DNA of 64,000 nt from Tardiphaga alba (lineage in GTDB: Bacteria; Pseudomonadota; Alphaproteobacteria; Rhizobiales; Xanthobacteraceae). Each line of letters opens with the position of its first letter. Within the stretch, counting starts at the first letter, position 1. The notes beneath the pieces were generated by a model. The model saw only the letters and a list, made by a program, of their open reading frames with translations, did no database searches and was not told where the DNA came from. This document shows, in pieces, positions 9,922 to 19,885 of this stretch. The position numbers and the translations under genes were made by a program. The stretch spans positions 496,001 through 560,000 of the forward strand of contig NZ_CP036498.1 in assembly GCF_018279705.1 (NCBI RefSeq), in the 5' to 3' direction.

Positions 9922-10172
9922 GCGGTCTCGCGGTTAAAAACGAGCTCCGCTCCCCATAGGACCTTTCGAAACCTCGCCGACTTGTCCGTGAACCTGCTTG
10001 CCGCGCCTATCTGGGTCACGCGCGCGCAGTTTTGGACATGCCGGCGAGCTCGAAGTGAACAGGCCAGACGTCCATTCGCCGTGACGCCGAAGATCGATGA
10101 AGCATGGCCATTCCTGCATGCGATTTGAGGCCGTCGCGATGCTGCTATCTGATCGAGGGCCTCGAATCCCGA

Positions 10173-10913
10173 CTAGCGTGCGGCCGCTATCGAATGCCGA
10201 TCCCTAGAATATTCAGCCCAGGCTTGCTGCAGTATCTGGACCGACGAGGTCAGAAAGATTCCCGCCATCACGGCGGCGACTGCCAAGTCAGGCCAAGCAC
10301 TGGCAGAGCCCCACACGCCGAGCGCGGCGACCATGACGATCACGTTCCCTATCGCGTCGTTGCGCGAGCAAAGCCAGACCGAGCGGACGTTGGCATCGCC
10401 ATCCTTGTAGCGCATGAGGAGCAGCACCGACGCGAGGTTGGCGGTCAGTGCCAACATACCAATGCCGCCCATCACCTCGGCACTGGGAATGCCCAAGATG
10501 AGCGTGTGGTACACGGTGGATCCGAAGACCCACAGCGCCATGACGCTCAGGGAGAGCCCCTTGAAAAGTGCCGCCATCGACCGCGTCGCGACGCTCGATC
10601 CGATGACGGCGAGGCTGAGACCGTAAGTTATCGTGTCGCCAAGAAAGTCCAATGCATCCGCCTTCAATGCTTGGGAGCCGGCAAGCTGTCCCGCTGCCAT
10701 TTCGACGAGGAACATGAGGCCGTTGATGGCGATCACGGTCCAAAGCACGCGCTTGTAGCGCGGGTCCACGCCGTCGAAGACCGGAACGCCGCCCGAGCAC
10801 CCGCAGGCATTCGATCCGCACAAGCTCTCCTCGGACGGCTCCGGAACGGCTTTGGCGACGTCGATCGGCGGCGGTTGGCAGCAGCTATCGCTAGAGCAGC
10901 AGGTGTCGGACAT
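10173..10913 (-). CDS. CDF-type cation efflux transporter with Cys-rich N terminus
   Basis: This 246-residue protein has about six hydrophobic segments and the cation diffusion facilitator signature around ALKADALDFLGDTITYGLSL, the HxxxD-like metal site region of the family. The N terminus is unusually Cys-rich (CCSSDSCC and CGSNACGC), probably a metal capture tail. The C-terminal cytoplasmic domain of longer CDF proteins is mostly absent. It diverges from a MerR-type regulator at 10976, and a 19-bp-spacer promoter reads into this gene, so it should be induced by the metal that regulator senses. Start chosen at the ATG at 10911-10913. Confidence 0.8.
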   Translation of the reverse strand: MSDTCCSSDSCCQPPPIDVAKAVPEPSEESLCGSNACGCSGGVPVFDGVDPRYKRVLWTVIAINGLMFLVEMAAGQLAGSQALKADALDFLGDTITYGLSLAVIGSSVATRSMAALFKGLSLSVMALWVFGSTVYHTLILGIPSAEVMGGIGMLALTANLASVLLLMRYKDGDANVRSVWLCSRNDAIGNVIVMVAALGVWGSASAWPDLAVAAVMAGIFLTSSVQILQQAWAEYSRDRHSIAAAR

Positions 10914-10937
10914 CGATCTTCCCTTCGAAACGCCGCA

Positions 10938-10968
10938 AGCGTACAACCTCCAGCGACTAGAGGTTCAA
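10938..10968 (-). promoter_or_regulatory. MerR-type promoter/operator for the CDF transporter
   Basis: Read on the minus strand, a -35 box TTGAAC (10963-10968) and a -10 box TACGCT (10938-10943) are separated by 19 bp. The spacer contains most of the dyad ACCTCTAG-tcg-CTGGAGGT. A 19-20-bp spacer with an internal dyad is the hallmark of promoters activated by MerR-family regulators through DNA distortion. The same interval holds the regulator's own ribosome site, so autoregulation is likely. Confidence 0.75.
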
Positions 10969-10975
10969 GGAAAAA

Positions 10976-11422
10976 ATGAGCTACGGGATCGGAGAAGCGT
11001 CGCGGGCGACCGGCATCAAGGTGCCGACCATCCGCTACTACGAAGGAGTCGGGCTGCTGCCCCCTCCGTCCAGAAGCGAGGGAAAGCAGAGACGCTATCA
11101 GCGTGAGGACATCGTGCGGCTGAACTTCATCCGCCACGCGCGCGATCTCGGGTTCGAGATCGGCGATATCCGCGAACTCCTGACGCTCAGCAAGCAGCCG
11201 GATCAATCGTGCGATGAAATCGACGTCATCACGCGCCGCCATCTGTCCGATGTGGAGCGGCGTATCTCCCAGCTCTCGGCTCTGCGCGCCGAACTGCTGC
11301 GGATGGTCAGCGAGTGCAGCCACGGCAGGGTGAGCGAATGCCGCGTGATCGAAACACTCTCCGAGACCGGGCGCCCCGATACGCGGGCCCGGAGAGATGG
11401 TGGCACCGATCCGGCCTTGTAG
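10976..11422 (+). CDS. MerR-family metal-responsive regulator
   Basis: This 148-residue protein begins with the MerR winged helix (YGIGEASRATGIKVPTIRYY, then GLLPPPSRSEGKQRRYQRED). A dimerisation helix (about 80-113) follows, then a metal loop with a C-x7-C pair (CSHGRVSEC), plus a further Cys at the start of the helix (SCDEID), the position used in CadR/ZntR/PbrR-like sensors. That favours a divalent metal such as Zn, Cd or Pb, but the ion is inferred. AAGGA precedes the ATG. It diverges from the CDF pump it presumably controls. Confidence 0.9.
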   Translation: MSYGIGEASRATGIKVPTIRYYEGVGLLPPPSRSEGKQRRYQREDIVRLNFIRHARDLGFEIGDIRELLTLSKQPDQSCDEIDVITRRHLSDVERRISQLSALRAELLRMVSECSHGRVSECRVIETLSETGRPDTRARRDGGTDPAL

Positions 11423-11481
11423 TTCCGTATTCGTGATCAGGGCGGGGTTTTCACGCGGAAGCACCCGTGGGATAGTACGGC

Positions 11482-11829
11482 ATGGATTTCCGTAAGCTGC
11501 TCAGGCTCGTCATCGCGACATGCGTCACCATCGGGCTTTCGATGGCGCCGATGGTGACGCCTGCGGCTGCCATGGCTCGGTCCGCCGAAATGGCCGACAT
11601 GACGACGATGTCCGCGGACATGCCCTGCTGCCCTTCCGAGCAGAAGCACAAGGATTGCCAGGATTGCCCCCTTCTTGCGATCTGCGTGCTGAAGACCTCC
11701 CAGGCCGGTCCCGCCTCGGCTTCGCCGTTGACGATCCGGCACCCCGTGCGGACGTCTCATATCGTTCTTGACGACCTGCTCGTCGAGGGCATCGACCGGC
11801 CCCCTCCCGACCATCCCCCTCGCGCCTGA
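11482..11829 (+). CDS. Small exported Met/Cys-rich protein
   Basis: This 115-residue protein has a signal peptide (about 1-30) followed by a Met- and Cys-rich stretch (MADMTTMSADMPCCP, then KHKDCQDCPLLAIC). Such composition is typical of small periplasmic proteins encoded near copper or other metal efflux genes. No named family is recognised. It lies upstream of the FixH-like and CusBA-like genes and may be a periplasmic metal binder in that system. Confidence 0.55.
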   Translation: MDFRKLLRLVIATCVTIGLSMAPMVTPAAAMARSAEMADMTTMSADMPCCPSEQKHKDCQDCPLLAICVLKTSQAGPASASPLTIRHPVRTSHIVLDDLLVEGIDRPPPDHPPRA

Positions 11830-11925
11830 TCTGACACGCCTAATCGCCGTTTGCCGCCGCCCGTAGGGCCGGAGAGCAGACGTATGCCCACTTGCGGCAA
11901 GTTCAGATCATTCGAGGATTCCATA

Positions 11926-12333
11926 ATGAAGACCCCAAACTTCGCATCGGCGATGCGGATGGCCCTCGCCATCTTCGCATTGGGCGGAACCGCCACGGCG
12001 GCTTTCGCCGACATCAAGGACTACAAGTTCGAACTGGTTGATCAAACGGTCAAGGCAGGTCCGGACAAGGTCATCACCGTCCGTTTGACCAACATGAAGA
12101 CCGGCAAGCCGGTGTCCGACGCGGTTATCTTCGCGACCCGCCTCGACATGGCTCCTGACGGCATGCAGGAGATGGCGACGAAGATCGCACCCGTGCCGGG
12201 GGCTGAACCGGGGACGTACAAGTTCAAGGCGACGTTCGGCATGGCCGGTCGTTGGCAGCTCTCCCTCGGCGCCAAGATCCAGGGAGAGACCGGCTCGGTC
12301 GAAGACAAGTTCGTCATTACGGCTCAGAAATGA
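11926..12333 (+). CDS. FixH/YtkA-like periplasmic protein
   Basis: This is a 135-residue exported protein: signal peptide to about residue 28 (TATAAFADI), then a single beta-sandwich domain with the FixH/YtkA-type pattern (VRLTNMKTGKPVSDAVI ... MAGRWQLSLGAKI). Members often sit next to RND or CopB-type copper efflux genes. GAGGATT supports the ATG at 11926. Its stop overlaps the adaptor gene start (ATGA at 12330-12333), so it is translated as part of the CusBA-like operon. The exact role is unknown; a periplasmic metal-handling part is inferred. Confidence 0.75.
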   Translation: MKTPNFASAMRMALAIFALGGTATAAFADIKDYKFELVDQTVKAGPDKVITVRLTNMKTGKPVSDAVIFATRLDMAPDGMQEMATKIAPVPGAEPGTYKFKATFGMAGRWQLSLGAKIQGETGSVEDKFVITAQK

Positions 12334-13739
12334 GCCGCGCCCGTATCGCATGCACAGCCGCCGCGCTCATCGCGGCGGCTGGAGCCGGAATGCTGTCCCT
12401 GCAGCAGACGCTCCCCCTCGGCCACGCCGTGGTTACTCCCGCCGCCGCGCAGGACGCGGGAGTGCCCATCTACTATCAGGATCCGGACGGCAAGCCGTCG
12501 TACTCGCTGACGCCGAAGAAGAATGCTGCGGGACGAGACTATCGCGCCGTGCCTGCCGGCGCCGACATCAGCTTCGACGAACCGGCCGAACCAGTCGCCG
12601 AGCAGGGGCAGGCCAGCGCGAGCGCCGAGCGCAAGATCAGATTCTACCGCAATCCGATGGGCCTTCCCGATACCTCGCCGACGCCGAAGAAGGACTCCAT
12701 GGGGATGGACTACATCCCGGTCTACGAAGGCGAAGATACGGACGACGGCTCGGTCAGGCTCTCGCCCGTCAAGATCCAGCGCACCGGCGTCAGGACCGAA
12801 CCCGCCACTCTTCGGCGGATCGTGACGACGATCCGAGCGCCCGGCACGATCCAACTGGATGAGCGCCGCGTATCCGTCATCTCTATGCGCTCGGAAAGCT
12901 GGGTTCAGAAGGTGTCGGACGTCACGACCGGTTCGAAGGTCCGCAAGGGGCAGTCTTTGATGGACATCTACAGTCCCGCCATATCCGCCGCGGCGGCTGA
13001 GTACGTCGCCACGATCACCTCGAAGGCGACCGGCGGCGACAGCGCGTACGGACGCGGGTCGCGCCAGCGCATCATGAATCTGGATGTTCCGGAGCCTGCC
13101 ATCGCCGCACTGGAAAACGGCCGGTCGGTGCCGATCTCCATTCCATGGTCGGCCCCGCGCGACGGCATCGTCCTCGAGCGAAACGCGGTCGAGGGCATGC
13201 GCGCGCAGCCCGGCGACGTGCTGTTCCGGATCGCCGACCTTTCGGCGGTATGGGCGATCATCGACGTCGCCGAGCGCGACATCGGAGCCGTCTCCGTCGG
13301 CCAGCCGGTCACCGTCAGGGCGCGGGGTCTGGTCGGTAAAAAGTTCTCCGGAGTGGTCGGCGTCATCTATCCGCAGGTCAACCGGGAGACACGCACGACG
13401 CGCGTGCGCATCGAACTCGCAAACCCCGACGCGGCGCTGCTTCCGGACATGTACGTCGATGCGTCGATCGACACAGGCAATGGCGATCCGGTGGTCTCCG
13501 TACCGGAGAGCGCCGTGCTGGACACCGGCAGCCGACAGGCCGTGCTCGTCGACAAGGGCGACGGGAGGTTCGAGCCCCGTGACGTGAAGCTCGGTACCCG
13601 CGGCGGCGGCTACGTGGAGATCCGCGACGGCATCGGCGAGGCCGAACCGGTCGTCGTGTCGGCGAATTTCCTGATCGACGCGGAAAGCAACCTCAAGGCC
13701 GCTCTCAAGGGCTTTTCCGAGCAAGGAAGTCCGCAATGA
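12330..13739 (+). CDS. cusB: RND efflux periplasmic adaptor, CusB-like
   Basis: This 469-residue membrane-fusion protein has a signal peptide/anchor, then two tandem copies of a heavy-metal-binding-like module (about residues 45-75: YYQDPDGKPSYSLTPKK; about 100-130: FYRNPMGLPDTSPTPKK followed by DSMGMDYIPVYE). The HlyD-type lipoyl/barrel domains follow (MRSESWVQKVSDVTTGSKV; APRDGIVLERNAVEGM). Methionines in the second module match Cu/Ag-type adaptors, and the first copy is degenerate. It overlaps the FixH-like gene upstream and the pump gene downstream by ATGA junctions. It should link the inner-membrane RND pump to an outer-membrane channel, whose gene is not here. Confidence 0.85.
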   Translation: MSRARIACTAAALIAAAGAGMLSLQQTLPLGHAVVTPAAAQDAGVPIYYQDPDGKPSYSLTPKKNAAGRDYRAVPAGADISFDEPAEPVAEQGQASASAERKIRFYRNPMGLPDTSPTPKKDSMGMDYIPVYEGEDTDDGSVRLSPVKIQRTGVRTEPATLRRIVTTIRAPGTIQLDERRVSVISMRSESWVQKVSDVTTGSKVRKGQSLMDIYSPAISAAAAEYVATITSKATGGDSAYGRGSRQRIMNLDVPEPAIAALENGRSVPISIPWSAPRDGIVLERNAVEGMRAQPGDVLFRIADLSAVWAIIDVAERDIGAVSVGQPVTVRARGLVGKKFSGVVGVIYPQVNRETRTTRVRIELANPDAALLPDMYVDASIDTGNGDPVVSVPESAVLDTGSRQAVLVDKGDGRFEPRDVKLGTRGGGYVEIRDGIGEAEPVVVSANFLIDAESNLKAALKGFSEQGSPQ

Positions 13740-16700
13740 TCGCCCGCATCATCGCCTGGTCGGCGCGGAATCTACTGCTGGTGCTGTTCGGCACCGGCTT
13801 CGCGGCGGCCGCCGGCATCTACGCGCTCGTCCATCTTCCGCTCGACGCCATTCCCGACCTCTCGGACACCCAGGTGATCGTCTACACGGAGTATCCGGGC
13901 CAGGCGCCACAGGTGATCGAAGATCAGGTCACCTATCCGCTGACCACGGCGATGTTGACCGTTCCCAAGTCGAAGGTGGTGCGCGGCTTCTCGTTCTTCG
14001 GCGTCTCGTTCGTCTACGTCATCTTCGAGGACGGTACCGACATCTACTGGGCGCGGTCGAGGGTGCTCGAGTTCCTGAACGGTGCCGCCTCGCGCCTGCC
14101 TGCCGGCGTCACGCCGACGATGGGCCCGGATGCCACCGGCGTCGGTTGGGTCTACCAATACGCCGTCATGTCCAAGGAACTGAACCTTGCGGACACGCGT
14201 ACGATCCAGGACTGGAATCTGAAGTTCGCGTTGGCCAAGGCCGAAGGCGTCGCCGAGGTCGCCAGCGTCGGCGGCTTCGTGAAGCAGTACAACGTCGTCC
14301 TCGATCCGCTGCGGATGCGCGACCTCGGCATCACCATGCAGAAGATGCGCGATGCCATCCGTGCCAGCAACGCCGACGTCGGCGGCCGCACCGTGGAGCT
14401 CTCGGAATTCGAATACGTCATCCGCGGCAAGGGCTATCTGAAATCGATCAACGACCTCGGCAACGTCGTGCTGAAGACCAACAACGGTACGCCCGTTCTG
14501 CTGCGGGACGTCGCACGCGTCGAACTAGGTCCGGACGAGCGGCGGGGCATCACCGAACTAAACGGACAAGGCGAGGTCGCCAGCGGCATCGTGCTGCAGC
14601 GTTTCGGCGTCAATGCTCTCGATGTCATCGAGAACGTCAAGAAGCGCTTCAAGGAGGTCGCGAGCAGCCTGCCGAAGTCCGTGGAGATCGTGCCGGTCTA
14701 CGACCGCTCCGAGCTCATCAATGCCGCCATCGCGACCCTCAAGCACACGCTGCTCGAGGAAAGCGTGGTCGTTGCCCTCGTCTGCATCATCTTCCTGCTG
14801 CACGTCCGCAGCGCTTTGGTGGCCATACTCATGCTGCCCGTCGGCGTCCTGATGGCCTTCGGCGCCATGAAGCTGCTCGGGCTCGGCTCCAACATCATGA
14901 GCTTGGGTGGCATCGCCATCGCGATCGGCGCCATGGTCGATGCGGCCATCGTGATGATCGAGAACGCGCACAAGCATCTGGAGAAGGCGGCGACCGGCAA
15001 GTCACGTGTGGACGTCCTGATCGAGGCCGCGTCCGAGGTGGGCCCGTCGTTGTTCTTCAGCCTGCTGATCATCACCGTGTCCTTCATGCCGATCTTCACC
15101 CTGGAATCCCAGGAGGGGCGTTTATTCAGCCCGCTGGCGTTCACCAAGACGTTCGCAATGGCGGCCGCGGCAATCCTGTCGGTGACGTTGGTGCCCGCGC
15201 TGATGATCATCTTCGTCCGCGGCCGGATCGTTCCGGAACACAGGAATCCGATCAACCGCTTCCTGATCTGGATCTATCGGCCCGTCATCCAGGGCGTGCT
15301 GCGCGCCAAGACGTTTGTGATCGTGCTCGCGGTGGCCGTTCTCGCAGCCAGCGCCTGGCCTGCGAGCCGGCTCGGCACCGAGTTCATGCCCAGCCTGAAC
15401 GAGGGCACGCTTATGTACATGCCGACGACGTTACCCGGCATCTCGGTGACCAAGGCCGCCGAACTGATGCAGACCCAGAACAGGATCATCAAGACCTTCC
15501 CGGAGGTCGCCTCGGTCTACGGCAAGGCCGGCCGTGCGGCGACGGCGACCGATCCGGCACCTTCCGAAATGTTCGAGACCATCATCAATCTAAAGCCCAA
15601 GGAGGCGTGGCGGGCGGGCCTGACCGTCGATGCGCTGATAGCGGAGATGGACAAGGCGCTTCAGTTCCCCGGCGTCTCCAACGCTTGGACGATGCCCATC
15701 AAGGCCCGCATCGACATGCTATCGACCGGGATCCGGACGCCGATCGGGGTCAAGGTCATAGGCACGGACCTCGTGGAGATCGACCGGCTTGCAAAGCAGA
15801 TCGAGCAGATCCTCAAGACGGTCCCCGGAACGTCGTCGGCCTACGCCGAACGGGGCATCGGCGGCTACTATCTCGACGTGACTCCGGACCGAGAGGAGCT
15901 GGCGCGGTACGGCATCATGGTCCAGGACGTGCAGGACGTGATCGCGACGGCTCTGGGAGGACAGACCGTGACGACGACGGTGGAAGGGCGCCAGCGATTC
16001 ACCGTCAACATGCGGTATCCACGCGATCTGCGCGACAGCCCGCAGGCCATCGCCGGCGACGTGCTCGTTCCCATGCCCGCGGGAGGAGCCGTTCCCCTCG
16101 GAGAGGTCGCCAAGATCTCGCCGGCCAGAGGACCGACGTCGATCCGGACCGAGAACGGTCAGTTGGCGACATACATCTACGTCGACATCCGCGATCGCGA
16201 CCTGGGCGGCTACGTGGCCGACGCACAGCGTGCCGTCCAAGCCAGCGTCCAGTTTCCGCCCGGCTACTACGTGATGTGGAGCGGCCAATACGAATATCTC
16301 GAACGTGCCACCGCACGCCTCAAGATTGTCGTCCCGGTGACGCTACTCATCATCTTCCTGCTGTTGTATCTGAACTTCCGATCGATCTCCGACACGCTGA
16401 TCGTCATGCTGTCGCTGCCGTTCGCTCTGGTCGGCGGCCTTTGGCTGATGTGGTGGCTGGGCTTCAATCTTTCGGTGGCTGTCGCTGTCGGCTTCATCGC
16501 GCTCGCCGGCGTGGCCGCCGAGACCGGCGTCGTGATGCTCATGTACCTGAACCAGGCCTTGGCCGCTCGGCAGGCGCAGCGGGACCGCGAGGGGCGGCCA
16601 CTGACGCGTAACGACGTGTACGACGTCGTCATGGAAGGTGCCGTCGAGCGCGTCCGCCCCAAGATGATGACCGTCGTGGCCATCATGGCTGGGCTGCTCC

Positions 16701-16905
16701 CGATCATGTGGAGCACCGGAACCGGCTCCGAGATCATGCAGCGCATTGCTGTGCCGATGATCGGGGGATGGTCTCGTCGACGCTGCTGACGCTGATCGTG
16801 ATTCCCGCGATCTTCGGATCGCTGAAAGGCGCGCAGGTAACGCAGCGACCGGACACACATGCCGACGCGATCGACGTCGCCCGCGACGGTCCGGTACAGC
16901 GCTGA
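13736..16905 (+). CDS. cusA: RND heavy-metal efflux pump, CusA/CzcA-like (one frameshift near the end)
   Basis: This proton-driven inner-membrane pump is about 1056 residues once one missing G in the run 16763-16767 is restored. The upstream frame otherwise ends prematurely after IAVPMIGG, and the continuation (MVSSTLLTLIVIPAIFG) is the last membrane helix of the family. Hallmarks are the N-terminal helix, porter domains, GGIAIAIGAMVDAAIVMIEN in TM4 (acidic proton relay residues), and metal-pump motifs such as MPTTLPGISVTKAAELMQTQ. The methionine-rich partner adaptor suggests Cu(I)/Ag(I), but Zn/Co/Cd cannot be excluded. No outer-membrane factor gene follows. Confidence 0.85.
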
Positions 16906-16949
16906 AGGTTTTGCTGCGGTCGGAAGCGTTTGTCCGGCCGTTTGCCACG

Positions 16950-18160
16950 CTAGAAGGTAAGGCCGTCTACCGTGGTGTACCGCACGTCCGTCACGTCTTC
17001 CATAGACCATCCCTTGTAGGAAAGCACGAATGGCTCCGCATCGCCCACGAAACCGTCGCGGTTGAGGATAGCGATATTGCGGTTATCCGTCTTTTCGTCG
17101 CGGTGTACGGCCGATCGATAGATGATCGCGTCGCAACCGAAGAACGACTTGAGATACTCCGCGACGATCTGCGTCGCGATGTACTCGCGCTGACGTTCGT
17201 GCGGACGGACGGGCCTGCTGATCTCGGTCTGCAGTTGGGTGATGAAATCGTATCGGCTGTGTTCGACGAAGTGCCGGCGGTCTTCCGCTCGTTCATCGAA
17301 AACCGTGAAGTCGAAGACCTTGAGGGGCACGCGGGTGGTGAAAGTCCCGATCGCGATCGAGTCGCCGATACTGGGTCGAAGTTCGGCTACTACGGTTGCC
17401 TTCGAAAAGGCAGCATAGAACACCGGAATGAATTCGACATTCATCCTGCCGCCCTGCGTCCGCTCGGCCGGGGCGCCCCGAGCTTCGCCGCTCCGCTCGC
17501 ATTGAGCGCCTCTTCGGTGAGATCGTCTCGCATGAGGCGGGCTCGGTACAGGACCTGGGAAGACGCGAGTTCGTACAGCGGCTTCACAGGCCCTTCGCCG
17601 TACTCCGCGGGTTCGCCGAACAGTTCGTCGAGCTTCTGCTTGATGCCGAAGAAGCGTGAGGAGAACTGCACCCGCCTGCAGAAATCCTCCCATTCGAAGA
17701 AATATCTCCTAGAGAACCAATACTCGTCCTGATCGGCCTTCTCTCGGGCCCGCGCCGCCTCGATGAGCTCAAAGTTGTGCGCGTCGGTGTAGTAGGCCTC
17801 GGCTCCCTTGGAGATATCCCTGTCCGAGACGTCCGGAAGTGCCGCAATCACCGCATCCGTCACGTCGTCGGAAGCTCCAAGTTCCTCCTCGAAGATCTCC
17901 TCAAAAGGCTGCCCCTCAGTCCCGTAATAAACGCGGTCGCTGTCGGGATCGCTGTCGACCTGGTACGTCTCGCCTCCGGGCTGATAGTTCGCCTGAAACC
18001 ACCGATCGGCCTCTTCGGCCAATTCCTCGATCGTCACGCACGCGACTGATCGGTGGTCCGCATCGAAATCGCAATCGTCCGTAGCGCCGTTTTCTTCGAT
18101 CCAGCCGCGAAGCGTTCCATCGGTGAGGCAGAGGGCACAGACGTTTCGATCCTCATCCAT
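16950..18160 (-). CDS. HEPN/RES-type protein with C-terminal RES domain (one frameshift)
   Basis: Two overlapping frames form one gene of about 403 residues when one base is restored in the G/C run at 17470-17473. The N terminus (CALCLTDGTLRGWI, acidic region to about 200) resembles the domain found before RES domains in long RES proteins. The RES domain then runs LYRAR ... LGAPPAERTQGGRMN ... FIPVFYAAFSKATVVAELRP. RES domains are NAD+-degrading toxins in type II toxin-antitoxin pairs, but the long two-domain form is usually not paired with a Xre antitoxin and none is seen here. A role in defence or stress is plausible. It lies directly downstream of the SRAP gene (6-bp gap). Confidence 0.7.
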
Positions 18161-18166
18161 TGTCGG

Positions 18167-18889
18167 CTAATCCTCGCGCGGTCCGTCGGACTTCCCGCCC
18201 CGTGCCACGATCTTCAGCTTCCCGTCCGGCAGGGGGCGTTGCAATGTGCATGCCTCGTCCCAGGGTGCGCGCATCCACAAATCGATCTCTGCGGGGTTAG
18301 TCAGGATGACCGGCATCGCTGTGGGATGGATGGCTCTCAGCTCGGCGTTGGGGTCCGTCGTCAGAAAGGCGAACAGATCGTTGGTGGTCTCGCCCTCGCG
18401 CACCTTCCGGACGGATGTCCAATTCGTCCACATGCCGGCGAAGCAGACGAGGGGCCGGGTTTCGTCGAGGGCGAACCAGACGTCGCCGCCGGCGACCTTG
18501 TTGAATTCGCTGAACGACGACATCGGAACGATGCACCGGTTCTCGACGCCGAGCCATCGCTTCCAATGTTTGCTCGACGTGTTGCGGATGTTGGTCGTCC
18601 CGCTGTCGGGCTCCATCCGCAGGAGTTCCTTGAAGTCGAATTGCTTGCCCTTTGCCTCCAGCTTCGCCGCCCGCTTGGCAGTGGCGTCCATCAGCGCCTT
18701 CTGCGACGACGGCATGCCCCACCGGGCCATGGTCAGCTCGCGTCCACCGTCGCGGTTCCGGACGATAGGCGCCTGGTAGTCAGGGAAGATGCCGGGCATG
18801 GACGGCAGGTTGCCGATGCGGTCATGGGTGACGGCGAAGAGCTGCCGGATCGCGGCCTGGTTCTTGGTCATTGAGTAGAGATTGCACAC
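18167..18889 (-). CDS. SOS response-associated peptidase family protein (SRAP/YedK)
   Basis: This 240-residue SRAP protein forms and resolves thiazolidine crosslinks with abasic sites in single-stranded DNA. Catalytic Cys2 follows the start Met (MCNLYS), and the family signatures are [22 protein letters not shown] and the active-site His in [11 protein letters not shown]. Length and motif order are normal. It is followed on the same strand by the RES gene and preceded by small genes on the same strand, an arrangement that suggests an island-borne stress/repair group. Confidence 0.9.
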   Translation of the reverse strand: MCNLYSMTKNQAAIRQLFAVTHDRIGNLPSMPGIFPDYQAPIVRNRDGGRELTMARWGMPSSQKALMDATAKRAAKLEAKGKQFDFKELLRMEPDSGTTNIRNTSSKHWKRWLGVENRCIVPMSSFSEFNKVAGGDVWFALDETRPLVCFAGMWTNWTSVRKVREGETTNDLFAFLTTDPNAELRAIHPTAMPVILTNPAEIDLWMRAPWDEACTLQRPLPDGKLKIVARGGKSDGPRED

Positions 18890-18931
18890 GCGACCATTCT
18901 GCCGGGCGCGCCCGGCGTGGTCTACACCGAT

Positions 18932-19096
18932 CTACTCGGGTGGGGCGTCCGTACTCCTCACCTCCGCAGCGGCGATCTGCGTCTCTATGTCGTCCGCCAA
19001 TCCTCGCAAGCGTTCTTTGGTGAGAGGATCCACGGGCTCCGCGAGCATGCGGCGGGCCTGCGTGAGGCGACGGTATAGCTCTTCCAGGTCGCTCAC
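18932..19096 (-). CDS. Small hypothetical protein (54 aa, GTG start)
   Basis: A GTG start (19094-19096) with a GGAG ribosome site 6 nt upstream opens a 54-residue frame. It is charged and helical (DLEELYRRLTQARRMLAEPV ... LTKERLRGLADDIE), ending at a TAG (18932-18934). The alternating hydrophobic/charged pattern and the strong ribosome site support a real gene. No family is recognised. It lies upstream of the SRAP gene on the same strand. Confidence 0.5.
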   Translation of the reverse strand: MSDLEELYRRLTQARRMLAEPVDPLTKERLRGLADDIETQIAAAEVRSTDAPPE

Positions 19097-19165
19097 TCTA
19101 ATCTCCACCACTTGCCGCAGAGCATAGACGGCAATGTAAACGAATGGTTCAAGGCGCCGAGCGAT

Positions 19166-19396
19166 TCACTCCGAAAGCCGTGGCGCTGGAGGATTCTGTT
19201 TCAAGCGTGCCAAAGCTATCCGCCCTGCGCGATGCGCCAGCGCCTGCGTCGCGAAGGATTCATGGGATGAGGTGACGAGCCGATCGTCGATGCGGATCTC
19301 CCACTTCCACGGTCGCGGGCCGGGAGTGCGATGTCGGACTTTCAAGGTGAACTTCAGGGAGCCGCCCTCTCGATGGGCGGGACCAGAAGATCTCAT
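19166..19396 (-). CDS. Small hypothetical protein
   Basis: This frame of about 76 residues has a credible C-terminal part (KWEIRIDDRLVTSSHESFAT, then AHRAGRIALARLKQ) with a beta-then-helix pattern seen in small rhizobial proteins. The N terminus is uncertain: the frame is open to 19462, and ATG at 19396 was chosen as the nearest to the conserved-looking part. Function unknown. Confidence 0.4.
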   Translation of the reverse strand: MRSSGPAHREGGSLKFTLKVRHRTPGPRPWKWEIRIDDRLVTSSHESFATQALAHRAGRIALARLKQNPPAPRLSE

Positions 19397-19478
19397 CACA
19401 GATAAACGCCAAGAACAGGGCTGTGACGTCAGCCCAACAGGCCGACGCGCGCATGGTTGCACGCGTCGAAGGAGATCG

Positions 19479-19709
19479 TCATCGCCCGACCGAGAACGCC
19501 GCGTTCGGATCGAGCGCGCGGATGGCCTTCTTCAGTTCGCGGGTGCCCGGAAACTTGACCCCATGGAGCCGCGCCATCTTCGTGACGCTGGTCATCCGGC
19601 GATTTAGCGCCGCAGACGCGCGCGTGAGGGATGCACCCTGCAACGCGAGTGCTTTCAACCTTGCGATGTCGGCTTCGGTCCAGACCCTGCTGCTGATAAG
19701 GCGTGCCAT
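19479..19709 (-). CDS. Small helix-turn-helix-like protein (76 aa)
   Basis: The sequence VWTEADIARLKALALQGASL, then SAALNRRMTSVTKMARLHGV resembles a short Myb/SANT- or GcrA-like DNA-binding helix bundle. The ATG at 19707-19709 overlaps the stop codon of the preceding same-strand gene (its TGA ends at 19709), so the two are coupled. Target and role unknown. Confidence 0.6.
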   Translation of the reverse strand: MARLISSRVWTEADIARLKALALQGASLTRASAALNRRMTSVTKMARLHGVKFPGTRELKKAIRALDPNAAFSVGR

Positions 19710-19885
19710 CACTCGACCGACTTTAGGACGCCGAGCTTCCGGTCCAGGTGCCACACCTCGACGTCGTGTCCGTTGACGAACTGGTTTGCAGCCTTGATCG
19801 CACCCTGGTCGTCGACCGCATCGAGGACCTTGAAGTCGTGGAAGTGGCCGTCCTGGCCGATGATGTATGCGCGATAATCGGACAT
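19709..19885 (-). CDS. Small hypothetical protein (58 aa)
   Basis: A compact protein starting MSDYRAYIIGQDGHFHDFK and containing AANQFVNGHDVEVWHLDRK. It resembles small conserved proteins of rhizobia with a beta hairpin and one helix, of unknown function. The ATG at 19885 was preferred over the longer frame to 19996 because conservation-like sequence starts there. It is translationally coupled to the helix-turn-helix-like gene downstream. Confidence 0.6.
   Translation of the reverse strand: MSDYRAYIIGQDGHFHDFKVLDAVDDQGAIKAANQFVNGHDVEVWHLDRKLGVLKSVE

Noticed and set aside
10104..10979. 291-codon plus-strand frame over the CDF gene
   Set aside because: Shadow frame; the opposite strand encodes membrane helices and has a MerR-type promoter.
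12324..13736. 470-codon minus-strand frame over the CusB-like gene
   Set aside because: Shadow frame; the adaptor has recognised domains and ATGA couplings on both sides.
14146..16611. 821-codon plus-strand frame inside cusA
   Set aside because: Arg/His-rich low-complexity translation of a high-GC gene in another frame; cusA has full family motifs.
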